The translations under genes and the position numbers were made by a program. Shown piece by piece: positions 21,335 to 34,445 of a stretch of DNA of 64,000 nucleotides. The notes beneath the pieces are model-generated. The model did no database searches. It saw only the letters and a program-made list of their open reading frames with translations, and was not told where the DNA came from. This DNA is from Taxillus chinensis (Eukaryota > Streptophyta > Magnoliopsida > Santalales > Loranthaceae): NCBI GenBank assembly GCA_023512835.1, contig CM042087.1:54880397-54944396 (forward strand), in the 5' to 3' direction. Each line of letters begins with the position of its first letter. Position 1 is the stretch's first letter.

Positions 21335-22849
21335 AATTTTGCGGCGTCCTCGTTGCGTCTTCGGCTTCTCGAGCTCGTCAACCGCTTGATGTAGCGTTCG
21401 ACTCCTTCACGGTACTCTTCAATCTCCTTGGAGAATTGCCCCGGATCCTCTTCCTTCTCCCAAGTTGCCTCTTCAACCGGCTTGTTCTTCCATTGGACGT
21501 AGTACTATACCTGGCTTAGATCTACGCCTCTTCTTGGCACGACTCTACGAGAATGAATTTTCTTATCTCTTTGTCGTAGGTCTTGCCCGTTGATGTTGTT
21601 GGTGTCCGCACTGCCCGGTGTCCCCTCATCTCTTCTAAGTCTTTATGGTAAGGCTTGAGCAAACAAACGTGAAACACCGGATGCCTCCAGTAAGCTAGTC
21701 GGGAGGTCCAGGTTTGTATGAGACCTTCCCAACTCTCTTAAGTACTTTGAAAGGCCCCTCATATCGGCACACCAAACCCTTATGCAATTGTCTAAGTGCT
21801 TTGGTTTGGCGCGAAGGAGTTTGAGCATCACCATGTCTCCTTTTTGAAATTCTAAGGGCCTCCTTTGTTGATCCGCCCACTTCTTCATCTTCTTCGCCGC
21901 CTTGTGCAAGTATGCTCTGCCAAATCCGTCTGTTCATGTCATCCTTTTGCAAACTTGAACGCCGCGGGGCTCTTTCCAAGGTACCCCCGAGTGATGGAAG
22001 TGGGCGTCAATGGTTGTTGTCCAAATGCGAGTTCGAACAGCTCTCGTTCGTGGACTCGCTTTCTGTAAGTTATACGAGAATTGGGCTATGTCCAAGAACT
22101 TGGCCTAATCTCTTTGATTGGCACTCACATAATGCCTCAAATATAGCTATAGTAAGCCATTGACACATTCTGTTTGGTCGTCTGTTTGTGGGTGGAAACT
22201 TGTTGAAAAGTTTAAGTCTCGAACCCATTATCCTGGAACAGCTTTCGGTCCAAAACCGCCTGAGAAATCGTGAGTCCCGATCGCTCACGATTGTCTTTGG
22301 AATGCCCCAAGATTTCACCACGTACTTGAAGAATAGTTGGGCCGTGTCATTTGCCGTGTAGTCCTTCGGAGCTGGAATGAAAACTCCATACTTAGAGAAT
22401 CGGTCGACCACCACAATGATTGTACCACATCCTTCGGATCTTGGGAGACAAACAATGAAATCCATCAAAACACTTTCCCAAGGTCTTTCTCGGGAGTAGG
22501 CAACGGCTCCAACAATCCCGCTGGCTGCCGATTCTCTATCTTGTCTTGTTGGCACACAAGACAAGTCCTCACGTACACTTGGATGTCCTCATAAAGTTGA
22601 GGCCAGTAGTAGCTCATTTCCATCAACGCCAAGGTACGATTGACTCCGGGATGGCCAGCCCATCGCTAGTCATGACATTCTTTGAGGATGTCTCTCTTCA
22701 AACTTCCCCATTTAGGAATGTACACCCGTTCCCCTCGAGTATGGAGCAAGTTATCCCTTAGCCAAAGCCGCCGCGCCTTTCCAGCCTTGACGCATTCCAC
22801 CAAGGACTTGGCTAATGGGTCATGCTCTATTCCTTCCTTCAATTTGTCT
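21335..22849 (-). pseudogene. Integrase and chromodomain, Galadriel-like
   Basis: Minus strand. The catalytic core at 22564-22070 has RPWESVLMDFIVCLPRSEG, VVDRFSKYGVFIPA with the first Asp, and IVSDRDSRFLRRFW with the second; a frame change follows before the Glu region. The C-terminal domain near 21979-21690 has RRPLEFQKGDMVMLKLLRAK in one frame and CRYEGPFKVLKRVGKVSYK in another. A chromodomain follows at about 21500-21400 (YYVQWKNKPVEEATWEKEED), just before the polypurine tract. Stops and frameshifts interrupt every segment. Confidence 0.85.
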
Positions 22850-24299
22850 ACCAGAGGGAATTGTGGTTGGCTAATGGCTACAAGTTCCGCTTTCCGACTT
22901 AGTGCATCGGCCACCACATTATTTGTGCCCGATTTGTACCGAGCACAAAGTCAAATTCAGCTAGGAGTCCTTGCCACCGTTCTTGCTTCGGGTTAAGTTC
23001 CTTTGAGTTAGGAAATAACTCGTAGCAATATTGTCCATCTTCACCATGAACTTGGACCTTAGCCAATAATGCCTCCACACCTGAAGGCAATGCATAACTA
23101 CCGTCATCTCCTTTTCATGCACCGCGTACCTCCATTCGGTGTCATTGAGCTTTCGGCTTTCGTATGCTACGGATGCCCCTCCCGCATGAGAACTCCACCA
23201 ATGACAAAGTCTAAAGCATCGGTGTGAACTTCATAAGGTTTCGTATGGTCCGGCAGGCCATTACCGGTCCATTTGTCACCGCTTGCTTCAACTTCTCGAA
23301 TGCCTCTCGGCAAGCACCATCCCACACCCAAGTTTTGTTCTTCTTCAATGGTTCCGTCAAGGGTGCGGCAATGTGAGAATAGCCGTGGATAAATCTTCTA
23401 TAGTAGTTAACCAAGCCAAGGAAGGAACGCATCTCAGGGACTTTCTTGGGCGTCTCCCATTCCTTGATGGCTAACACTTTCTTGTTATCCATCTTTAACT
23501 TGCCGCCACCAATGATGTGACCCAAGAAGGGCACCTCCTTCTTTGCAAAGTCACATTTCTCCTTCTTCACGAAAAGTTGGTTGTCCCTTAAGATTTGGAA
23601 AACCCGTCATAGGTGTGCCTTGTGTTCCTCCAAGGTTTGTTGTAGACGACAATGTCACCAAGGTACACTACGACGAATCTGGCCCAAGTATAGTTAGAAG
23701 ATCCGGTTCATCAACGTACGAAATGTGGCGGGGGCATTTGTGAGGCCAAAGGGCATCACCAAGAACTCGTAAGAGCCATATCTTGTGATGCACGCCGTCT
23801 TTGCCATATAACCTTTGGCTATCCGCACTTGCCAATATCCCGACCGCAAGTCTAGCTTTGAGAACCATCTCGAAGCACCAAGTTGATCAAACAGTCGAGA
23901 TATGAGTCGGATGGGGTAGTTGTGCTCTTCACCGTTATCTTATTTAGCGCCCCTATAGTCAATGCATAGCCGCATCGAACCATTGTGCTTATTTTGGAAC
24001 AATACCGGTGCTCCAAATGGCATTTTGGATGGCCGAATGAACCTGGCATCCAACAAGTCCTTCAATTGTTTTCGAAGCTCCTCTAATTCCGGGGGTGCCA
24101 TTCGATAGGGCACCGTAGTAGTAGGCCTTGCACCGGCCTCTAGCTCGATCTTGTGGTCCACCTCCCGCCTGGGAAGTTGTTTGGGGAGTTCGGGTGGCAT
24201 AATGTCCCCAAACTCTTCAAGGACTGTCTTCACTTCGGTTGGGGTGCCTCCCCAACACTTGGCCATTCTTCCTTCACCATGGCAATGAAGGTTGGCTCT
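22850..24299 (-). pseudogene. Reverse transcriptase and RNase H, Galadriel-like
   Basis: RT starts near 24266: VDHKIELEAGARPTTTVPYR, then LLDARFIRPSKMPFGAPVLF. The catalytic box, near 23650-23690, reads YLGDIVVYN where YLDD is expected, so one metal-binding Asp is Gly. The connection (23570-23211) has VPEMRSFLGLVNYYRRFIHG. RNase H ends with VADALSRK at about 22915. The upstream end is interrupted at 24299 by the Angela-like insertion; the gag-protease half resumes at 33860. Confidence 0.85.
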
Positions 24300-26116
24300 T
24301 GTTGGAATACTTGGAATGGGGTTAACGATTAACCGCAGCGGAAACGAATTTTAAAATCTTATTCCAAAGAAACAAACAAACAGGATCTAAACATGAATTA
24401 ATTCGGTTAATGTTGCAAAGAGAGAAAAGAAGAAACCAACCTGAAGAACGGTAAAGCTAGAACCCTCTTCTTTTCCCTCCAAGAACGAACTCACGATCTG
24501 CCTTTGATCGTCCTCGCAGCCTCCCTGGATTCAACCACCAAATAGCCTTCTCTGCTATTCACCTTCTCAAGGAGTACAGGTCATGGCACCCTTGGATCAA
24601 AGAACAGAACACCACCTGCTAGGGTTGGCCACCTGTCTCTCTCTCTCTCTCTTGGTCGTCAATAATTGCACACGCACACCATTTAACCTAGGAGGCTATG
24701 CATCTATTTATAGACCTAGGGTTACCCCTGGTGCTATTACGCATACGCCCTTTTAGTTAAATAATAATAATACATATTATTTAAACTATTTAAATAATAT
24801 AATTATTACGCAACAAACTAATTAAATAAATATATAATATTATTTATTTATCAAATAAATAAATAATATATTTATTCATTTAATCACATTAAATGGATAA
24901 AATATTTATTATTATTTATTTAATCTAATTAAATAAATAACCATGTGATATATATTTAACTCTTAAATATATATTAACACACGTTAATTAATTAGCTCTT
25001 AAGCACAAACCAGAGAATTAACTCACAACGATCCAAGATCTATACAAGAATAACGGTCTGAGCAAGAGGGACCAAATGGACCCACTTAATCGAAGCTCCA
25101 ATAAATAATATTTAATTAATTAATCTCATTAATCAATTAAATCATTATTTATTAGTTTTAGTCCGAGCCACGATCAGGGACTAAAACGCACTCTAAGATC
25201 AAGCAAATATAATTACAAGAATCCATAATAAATTATTTGTCCATCGATATAACCGATTTCCATGTGATATGATCATCCACTATGATATTCATAATTAGAG
25301 ACAGTATCAATAGATTCCGTTCAACCTCTCTAATTATATCTTTATCCATGTGTTACCATTAATTCTCTAATGGGCGACCTATTCATGATCTAATCATGAA
25401 TTAGGATTTATAATAAATTATATCTAATATAATTACAAGCGCTTGATTCACCCAAGAATCCCGAATTAAACAACATGGGAATATCATTACTCTTCGTATA
25501 ACGAAGCAGATGGATTCCATGCACCGACTTGACGCTCCCACTATCTATAATATTATATCTCCAAGATATCGAGGTATTTGAAGTACTAAGCCTCTCACTC
25601 ATTAATAAGTCAAAAGACATAAATTATAGACATGAGTTAATCAAACGGTCTGGATTAAGATTAATCCATAAATCAGTCATCTAGCGATAAAATATAAAGT
25701 TCTTCATACAATGCAACGGATATTAGTTGAAGAACTTATTCTATCATGGTCCTGTTCAATATGTATGATTACATACGGCACTACTATTTGTAAACTCTTT
25801 TACTATGATCCTAGATTAGATCACTCCCACTATGGAAATAGTCCGCACCACAATCTTATCGAATAGAGCATCCCAAACTCTATTAACCGATTGTGAACTA
25901 ATTTTATACTTAGTCTAATTAGTGGATCTATTGTATGTGTCTCACACATACCCAAAGAATAGACTTTGATGAGCAATGAGATGTTATGATGCTCGGCCAC
26001 ACAAGAAAGCAGTAATGCAATCTAATAAATATTTAAACAAAAAATATTTCAATTAATCGTAAATAGTCTTTACATTATTAGGATTACACATTGCTTTATA
26101 TAGCACTATCCCAACA
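24300..26116 (-). repeat. 3' LTR, Angela-like
   Basis: Nearly identical to 32035-33859, with scattered single-base changes and one- to four-base indels. It contains an AT-rich segment with repeated AAATAAATAA-like runs near 24760-24960 and a (CT)n run near 24635. Confidence 0.92.
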
Positions 26117-26127
26117 ATCTCCCACTT
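26117..26127 (-). promoter_or_regulatory. Polypurine tract, Angela-like
   Basis: The minus strand reads AAGTGGGAGAT just before the LTR start. Confidence 0.7.
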
Positions 26128-26421
26128 GCATTAAAGCAATCGTGTCATATCCCGAATTCCCAACCTCTCAAGGTGTCCATCAAAAACTCTAGAAGGAAGA
26201 GTCTTTGTAAAAGGATCACCGGGTTGTCCTCCGATGCTATCTTGCATACCGACACGTCACCACGCTCCACAATGTCTCGATGAGGTGAAACTTCCGTTCA
26301 ATGTGTTTTCCCCTTTGATGGCTTCTTGGTTCCTTACTTATTTGCAACCGCACCACTATTGTCACAATAAATGGTCATAGGTTGCTCAAGGTCAAGGATA
26401 ACCTCTAAATCCCTTAAGAAG

Positions 26422-27811
26422 TTACGGAGCCATACAAATAGTCTTTGACAATTGCGAAGCTACCACATATTCGGCTTCCATAGTAGAGTCGAAACACAAG
26501 ATTGTTTCACACTCCTCCAAACTATAGCTCCACCATTCAAAGTGAACACAGAGCCAAAGGTTGATTTCCTTGAACTGGATCTGATTGAAAATCGAATCGG
26601 TGTATCCCACAAACCAAATCCGACCCTGAATACACGAGCATGTAATTCCTAGTTCTCCGAAGATACTTAAGAATATGCTTAACTGATTCCCAATGTTTGA
26701 TTCCCGGATTCGATTGATATCTACTAACAATTCCCACCGCATAACAAATATCCGGTCCAGATATAACATAGCATACATTGATCACTAATCACTAAGCATA
26801 GGGTATCTTTCGCATGCTATCGATCTCTCGCTTGTGTCTTAGAGACATTTCCTTAGACAACGTAATTCCATTTCTCATGGGTTGTTGACCCTTTTTTGGA
26901 ATTTTGCATACAATACTTCTCAAGTATTTTATCTATGTACGAGGCTTGGGATAATGCTAACATCTTGTTCTTCCTATCACGGTAAATACGGATTCCAAGA
27001 ACATAGCTTGCTTCTCCCAAGTCTTTCATCTGGAATTGTTTAGTCAACCACCTGTTTGACCGATTCCACGATACTATATCATTTCCAATGATAAGAATAT
27101 CATCAACATAAAGAATAAGAAAGACCACATTTCCATCCTTTATCTTGCCTGTAGACGCATGGCTCGTCCTATGCTCGCTTGAAATCAAATGATTTGACCA
27201 CCTCGTCAAATCTAATGTTCCAAGACCTAGAGGCTTGTTTGAGTCCATAAATGGATCTTTGCAACTTGCATACTTTATGTTGTTGCCCTTTAGCAATGAA
27301 TCCTTCAGGCGTATCATATAGATACTCTCCTCCAAACGACCATTCAAGAATGCCGTTTTCATGTCCATTTGCCAAATCTCATAATCGAGATGTGCAGCTA
27401 TGACAGGAGGATGCGAATGGATTTGAGCATGGCAACCAGAGAGAAGGTTTCTCATAATCGATACCTTCTTTCTCGGGTGTAACCTTGGCTACTAGCTTAG
27501 CTTTAAAAGTCTCTACTTTTCCATCTCGCGCCTCTTTTCCTTTTATAAATCCATTTGCATCCAATTGGTTTCACCCCTTTGGGCAAATCCACAAGTTCCC
27601 AAACTTGGTTTGAATACATTGAATTCATTTCAACATCCATTGCTTGTTGCCATGCTTTGGAATCTACATCATTCGTCACGTCACTCGGGGTCAAGGGATC
27701 ATCTTTACGATCATCGGAGATAGCTATCAAAGCATCTCCAACTCCCATGTAACGGTCCGATTGTCTAACAACCCTCCCACTACGACGCAAGTAACTTGGA
27801 TGTTGTTCCAA
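26422..27811 (-). pseudogene. Reverse transcriptase and RNase H, Angela-like copia
   Basis: Minus strand from 27811: AWQQAMDVEMNSMYSNQVWE and GCKWIYKRKRGA begin RT. WQMDMKTAFLNGRLEESIYM follows, then HKVCKLQRSIYGLKQASRSW in another frame. The catalytic LYVDDILIIGNDI is intact, followed by QFQMKDLGEASYVLGIRIYR. RNase H near 26785-26422 has PDICYAVGIVSRYQSNPG, YLRRTRNYMLVYSG and STMEAEYVVASQL. At least four frameshifts separate these blocks. Confidence 0.88.
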
Positions 27812-29083
27812 TGTTGTGGTCTCATTTCTTATGATTGGTTGATCAATAATGATCTCATCATGTTGATCCCGAGTTGTGCCATGATCTCATCAACTGGTAT
27901 CTCATCCAACTCTATTCAATGATCTGATTTGTGATTTTTAATATGGTCATCTTCAAGATATTTAGCATTTGTCGATACAAATACTTTATTATCTTTCCAT
28001 TTATAAAATAAACCACCTTTCGTTCTTTTGGATATCCTACAAAAATGCACAACTCGGTGCGTGCATCCAACTTATCCACCTTAGCCCTTTTGACATGAGC
28101 CCTACACCCCAAATTCGGATATGCCTTAAACTTGGTTTACGACCTGTCCATAATTCGAATGGTGTCTTAGGTATGGATTTAGAAGGTACCTGTTTATCAA
28201 ATAAACGTACGTTTGTAGTGCATACCCCAAAACGATTTGGGCAATGATGAACTACTTAACATTGATCTCATCATGTCAAGCATTGTCCTATTCCTCCTCT
28301 CTGCAACACCATTTTGTTGTGGTGTGCCAGTGCGAGAGTTGAGACAATATCCCATTATCGGTTAGATATGACCTAAACTCATTATCCAGGTACTCTCCAC
28401 CTCGATCCGATCGAAGCATCTTGATAGATTTACCTAATTGCTTTTCCGTCTTAGTCCGAAATTCTTTGAACTTTTCAAAAGTCTCCGACTTACGGTGTAT
28501 TAGGTAAACATATCCATATCTAGAGAAATCGTCAATAAAAGTGACGAAATACTCATAACCTCCTCTTGCTTGTACATTAAATGGTCCACAAACATCTCGT
28601 ATGTACTAGCTCTAGAGATCATTAACACGATGTCCTTTTCGAAGGAAAAGACCTCTTGGTCATTTTACCCTCCAAACATGATTCACGTGTGGGTAAAGGA
28701 GTAACCTCTAAACCATTCAAGTCCATCCTTTTACTAACCTTTGAATCCTAGTTTGGTTAATATGTCCAAGTCTCACGTGCCATAGATATGTTTCATTTGT
28801 ATCTAACTTAACTCGTTTTGGAATGGGTTCATCATCAATTATTTCAGGTGTTCAACAATGTATTAATGTTGGATTAATTTGTAAAGATTGTTTTCCTTTA
28901 TACCAGAACATATCAAAATATTATTCTTATAAACTAAAACATTTTCAAGAAAACGAATAGAATAACCATGTTCAACCAAAGAAGCAACCAAATCAAATTC
29001 TTGTTCAACTCAGTACATAAAAACAATCCTTTAACAAAATAAATTTATTTTTAAAATATAACTTTAGCACTCCCACTTGCCAT
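27812..29083 (-). pseudogene. Integrase region, Angela-like copia
   Basis: The C-terminal end (28112-27912) has GCRAHVKRAKVDKLDARTEL and CIFVGYPKERK, the usual motif after the copia integrase core. Between 28200 and 28700 the minus strand can be read in short frames as core sequence (an RNTMLDMMRS-type segment and a YGYVYLIHRKSETFEKF-type segment), with many breaks. No intact DDE set can be confirmed by eye. Confidence 0.7.
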
Positions 29084-30057
29084 TCATTGAACCGAATCCC
29101 CAAAGGCAACTCTAAAATGAATTCCCTTCCTTAAGCCGCTTTGGACCCGAAGTCCCCGGAAAGAAGTACAAACATTATTAGTGGCACCGTAATCTATAAT
29201 CCAAAGATTATTTGATTTTTCCACTAAACCAGTTTCAAGGACAAGTACAATACCTTCCTTTGGCTTCACTGTTTGGAGGTACTTTACTAGCCTCTTCCAA
29301 GGGTCCTTCTTTGCCGCAATGGAAACACTTTCCAAACTTTAGAGTCTTCTTTTTCTTGTTCACCTTCCTCTTGGCTTTTAAAGATGCCTTTTTCTTGTCA
29401 CTTAGCTTCTTCTTCTTCTTAAGAGAAGAACCAGCAACAACCATGTTCACCTCACCTTTCTTAGACTTAATCATTCCCTCATAGGTTTGTAATTCAGGTC
29501 ATAAGAGTGGTGAGGTTTAGATCCATTTTATTCAAGACATAATTAATCTTAAAAGAAATGAAGCTATCGGGAGAGTCTCTAAGTATCATACCAACCTGAG
29601 TCTATTGATCTTTACAGCTCCATATGGATCTCACCTCGTTAAAATGAGCCATGATCTACAAGAGATGATCCCTAATAGGAGTTCCCACTTTCATCGACTA
29701 TTCATAATAGCTCTCACGGCCTCAAACCGCGCACGAATTGAGATCTCCCCAAACATAGCCTGTAAAGAATCCATGATATCCTTGGCGATCGCATCCCTTG
29801 ATGTTGTTGTTGCAACACATTGGACATGGATGCCAACATGTAACAACGTGTCATATCATCGGACGCAATCCACTTATCATAGGCATCCTTTCCAGTTTTC
29901 GAAGCATTAGCCGGAGGTTCAGGTGGACAAGGCTCGATAAGACAAACTTGTGCTTTTCGGGGCTTAACACAATATTCAGATTACGCTTCTAATCATTGAA
30001 ATTTTCACCGGTCAATTTATTTTGGCTCAATAAAACGGCTAAAGGGTTAAAAGACAT
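29084..30057 (-). pseudogene. Gag and protease, Angela-like copia
   Basis: Gag starts with ATG at 30057: MSFNPLAVLLSQNKLTGENF, followed by ND and a stop where Trp is expected (TGG to TAG), then KRNLNIVLSPEKHKFVL. A lysine-rich segment precedes FGKCFHCGKEG, half of a zinc knuckle whose second half is frameshifted. The protease has LWIIDYGATNNVCTS, with DYG where DSG is expected. Inactive. Confidence 0.8.
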
Positions 30058-32020
30058 TTTCCTGAAAATATAAAATATAAAATATTTTAGAATGACATAC
30101 ATCATAACTAAATTTAGTAAAATGCATATACATTAATGAATGTATGAATGCACAAGTATTAATAAAACCCTAAATCAATACTCTTACAACGAATAACAAA
30201 ATATCCAGAATCAATAAACCTCCTTTGGGAGAATAAACTTTTTTCTTACTTTGTCGGGACCATCCCAATTGATTTGGCTTTCCTAAATATCGCATATTCA
30301 ACCAATTCAATTTTCGTTTATATTTGGTCCACATCCCTTGCAACAGCGCCTCTTTGGAAGATTAATGCAAGAGATCGTGTTGAGTGTATAACCATTATTT
30401 CGTGTCTTATTACCTAAACCTTTTGAATTGCCTAGCTTTGGCGAGGTGTCAATCAGCTGGTTTAAATAATAAGTAAACTATCCTTTTAGGAAAATAACTT
30501 TAGCCTAGTCCATAAAATCTCTTCGGAGATACATTAAGACATATACCTTAGTTATTTAATAATGAAGACCATGGGTCTTATTCCCAATAAAACCCTCTCA
30601 CACTCAATATTTTAAAATTTTGGGTTTTAATATTTTTATTTAACTCTTAAATAAAATATGATGCATGAAAAAAAAATATGTAGACGGCACTCCTAATTAT
30701 ATATGGCATGTGATCATGTGATGCGCAATTTATAAAACAAACATTAAATAAACTACGGCCGTAATACCAAGGGATCCATCCTATAAAGAAAAATAAAGCA
30801 AAAACAAGACACTCTTGCAGGCTCTTTATCTTCATCTTTCTAGTTAATCTTCATTGTCTTCATCTTGCATGCAGCCTGAATAATTTTAATAGATAACAAT
30901 TATCCATTAAAATTACTTCCCACTTAAATGTTAAAATAATTCAATTATAGATAACAGTTATCCAATTATAGAATTATTTTCATTTAATACTAACATAGAT
31001 AATTATAGAAAGATCCAATCTTCTAAAATTAATAATGTCAATTTTTTTAAATTTCTAAAAAATTATTCTATCAATATAGAATAAAATTTAATGAATAACA
31101 ATTATCCATTAAAACTATCTCTCACTTAAATATTTAAATAATTCAATTATAAATAACGATTATCTAATTATAGAATTATTTTTCATTTAAGATCGACATA
31201 ACTAATTATAGAAAGATATAATCTTTCAAAAATAATTATGTCAGATTTATTTAATTTCTAAAAATTATTTCACAATAAAATTTAGAGATAAAAATTAGGA
31301 AACTGCAAAAAATATCCCACCATGACCGGACTGCAGTACAATGGAGCCGTGAATCTCTTTATTTCTACAGTCGAACTCGCTGCATGGAGCTCCTCCTTTC
31401 AGCCATGCGTGAAGACCCCTTTATCCAAGCTTGGTTGATAAAAATGTGATGGTGCATGGAAAAACAAATTGGGCCCACTGCATTAAAGAAGACTCCATTA
31501 CGTGCATGGGAAGACAAACAAAAACGCAACCTTCCTTTTTTTATTTTTGTGTGTCCACGACTCCAGCTGCATGACATCCCTTTTTTTTTTTCGATCGCCC
31601 GAGCGAGGGATGAAAGGAAAAACGACCCCGAGCCACCTTGACAAAAAACGGGCTTCTTCTATTCTTCGTCTCAGACCTCCGGATAGCGAGGGATAATTAC
31701 AAAGAAATACAACAAATTGCCAATATGGCTTACAAGATGCTAAAACAAAATAAAGAAAACTAGCAGGGAAACACGGTGATAATAGACCGCCCCTCTAGCA
31801 AATTACATCTTATGTAAATACAACCAAATCTAAGATCCCAAGGCCAGCAAACCATCACAATTAATATATATATTAAATCATTCATCACATGAACAAAATA
31901 TATAAATCCATACACCACTTGTAATATACATCTCATGTATAAACATATAAACCCTAGAGTGCCGCTACTTCTATTCATACATCCAGGGCCAAATTAAACA
32001 AATTGATTAACATGTTTAAA
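30058..32020 (-). other. Leader of the Angela-like element
   Basis: About 2 kb between the PBS and gag, AT-rich with a two-copy tandem repeat at 30888-31280. The segment 31320-31700 is more mixed and has only short frames. I see no domain. Confidence 0.6.
30888..31280. repeat. Two-copy ~200-bp tandem repeat
   Basis: Both copies contain AACAATTATCCATTAAAA, then AATAATTCAATTATA, then AATTATAGAAAGAT in the same order, with moderate divergence. Confidence 0.8.
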
Positions 32021-32032
32021 GCTCTGATACCA
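32021..32032 (-). promoter_or_regulatory. Primer-binding site, tRNA-iMet type (Angela-like)
   Basis: The minus strand reads TGGTATCAGAGC, two bases after the LTR end CCAACA. Confidence 0.9.
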
Positions 32033-32034
32033 AT

Positions 32035-33859
32035 TGTTGGAATACTGGAATGGGGTTAACGATTAACCGCAGCGGAAACGAATTTTAAAATTTTATTCCA
32101 GCAAACAAACAGCAGGATCTAAACATGAATCAATTCGGTTAATGTTGCAAAGAGAGAAAAGAAGAAACCAACCTGAAGAACGGTAAAGCTAGAACCCTCT
32201 TCTTTTCCCTCCAAGAACGAACTCACGATCTGCTTTTGATCGTCCTCGCAATCTCCTAGATTCAACCACCAAATAGCCTTCTCTGCTATTCACCTTCTCA
32301 AGGAGTACAGGGCTGTGGCACCCTTGGATCAAAGAACAGGAACACCACCTATGCTAGGGTTGGCCGTCACCTGTCTCTCTCTCTCTCTCTTGGCTGTCAA
32401 TGATTGCACACGCACACCATTTAACCTAGGAGGCTATGCATCTATTTATAGACCTAGGGTTAACCCTGTGCTATTACGCATACGCCCCTTTAGTTAAATA
32501 ATAATAATACATATTATTTAAACTATTTAAATAATATAATTATTACGCAACAAACTAATTAAATAAATATATAATATTATTTATTTATCAAATAAATAAA
32601 TAATATATTTATTCATTTAATCACATTAAATGGATAAAATATTTATTATTATTTATTTAATCTAATTAAATAAATAACCATGTGATATATATTTAACTCT
32701 TAAATATATATTAACACACGTTAATTAATTAGCTCTTAAGCACAACCAGAGAATTAACTCACAACGATCCAGTACTCCATACAAGAATAAACGGTGCTAG
32801 CAAGAGGGACCAAATGGACCCACTTAATCGAAGCTCCAATAAATAATCTTTAATTAATTAATCTCATTAATCAATTAAATCATTATTTATTAGTTTTAGT
32901 CCGAGCCACGATCAGGGACTAAAACTGCACTCTAAGATCAAGCAGATATAATTACAAGAATCCATAATAAATTATTTGTCCATCGATATAACTGATTTCC
33001 ATGTGATATGATCATCCACTATGATATTCATAATTAGAGACAGGTATCAATAGATTCCGTTCAACCTCTCTAATTATATCTTTATCTATGTGTTACCATT
33101 AATTCTCTAATGGGCGACCTATTCATGATCCAATCATGAATTAGGATTTATAATAAATTATATCTAATATAATTACAAGCGCTTGATTCACCCAAGAATC
33201 CCGAATTAAACAACATGGGAATATCATTACTCTTCGTATAACGAAGCGATGGATTCCATGCACCTGACTTGACGCTCCCCACTATCTATAATATTATATC
33301 TCCAAGATATCGAGGTATTTGAAGCACTAAGCCTCTCACTCATTAATAAGTCAAAAGACATAAATTATAGACATGAGTTAATCAAACGGTCTGGATTAAG
33401 ATTAATCCATAAATCAGTCATCTAGCGATAAAATATAAAGTTCTTCATACAATGCAACGGATATTAGTTGAAGAACTTATTCTATCATGGTCCTGTTCAA
33501 TATGTATGATTACATACTGGCACTACTATTTGTAAACTCTTTACAATGATCCTAGATTAGATCACTCCCACTATGGAAATAGTCCGCACCACAATCTTAT
33601 CAGAATAGAGCATCCCAAACTCTATTAACCGATTGTGAACTAATTTTATACTTATTCTAATTAGTGGATCTATTGTATGTGTCTCACACATACCCAGTAA
33701 TAGACTTTGATGAGCAATGAGATGTTATGATGCTCAGCCACACAAGAAAGCAGAGTAATGCAATCTAATAAATATTTAAACAAAAAATATTTCAATTAAT
33801 CAGAAATAGTCTTTACATTATTAGGATTACACATTGCTTTATATAGCACTATCCCAACA
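32035..33859 (-). repeat. 5' LTR, Angela-like
   Basis: Partner of the LTR at 24300. Ends at the target-site copy GCTCC (33860-33864). Confidence 0.92.
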
Positions 33860-34445
33860 GCTCCTGTCGCTTAACTCCTTTGGACAATTGGAGTGCCGAA
33901 AAAGACTTCGCTTTGAGCTCTTCCTCCCTCATTGCCTTCACCATGCACGTCTTTCCCTCGTCCATGATGTATAGTGTGTTGGTGCTAGGAATCAGAATTG
34001 CCCGCACTTGGTCAACGAACTCCATCCCTAATACCATGGGATAGTCGTCCATCGACACTACGGAGAGATTCACTTTGCCTCTCCACTCGCCAATACTTAG
34101 CTCGACACCTCGAGCTACGCCATGGATTGGACTGGCACTAGAGTTCACCGCCTTTAGCCAGCCCTTCTTTTCCTTGTAGACTATCCTCAGTCTACGAGCT
34201 TCTTCCACCTTGATGAAGTTGTTGGTCACACCTGTGTCAACCAAGGCCTTAGTTTCAAGGTTATTGGCCTTAGCAAGCACGTACATGCGCCCCTTCTGTC
34301 TTCTGGATGGTGGCACCTCCACCTTCGCCTTGATTGCGTTGAGGAGTTGCAAGGAACCAAGTCTTGGATCCCTCGCATCCCTGTCTTCATCTTCGTTGAT
34401 CATCGCGGAGAGCTTGGAGCGCTTCGAGCACTCGAACGCCATGTG
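33860..34445 (-). pseudogene. Zinc-finger end of gag and aspartic protease, Galadriel-like
   Basis: A frame of ~195 codons. GPHMAFECSKRSKLSAM at the N-terminal end is the tail of a knuckle. The protease is KALVDTGVTNNFIKVEEARR with the DTG triad intact, then VNSSASPIHGVARGVELSIG and YPMVLGMEFVDQVRA. This protease form is typical of Galadriel elements. The frame is cut by the Angela-like LTR at 33859; the RT half continues at 24299 and below. Confidence 0.85.

Larger units (their letters stand above)
24300..33859 (-). mobile_element. Angela-like Ty1/copia retrotransposon nested in the gypsy element
   Basis: Two ~1.82-kb LTRs (TGTTGGGATAG...AGTATTCCAACA on the minus strand) flank gag, protease, integrase, RT and RNase H in copia order. 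Target-site duplication GCTCT/GCTCC differs at one base. RT and RNase H residues resemble BARE-1/Angela elements (recalled), and the LTR length suits that lineage. All coding parts are broken. Confidence 0.88.
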
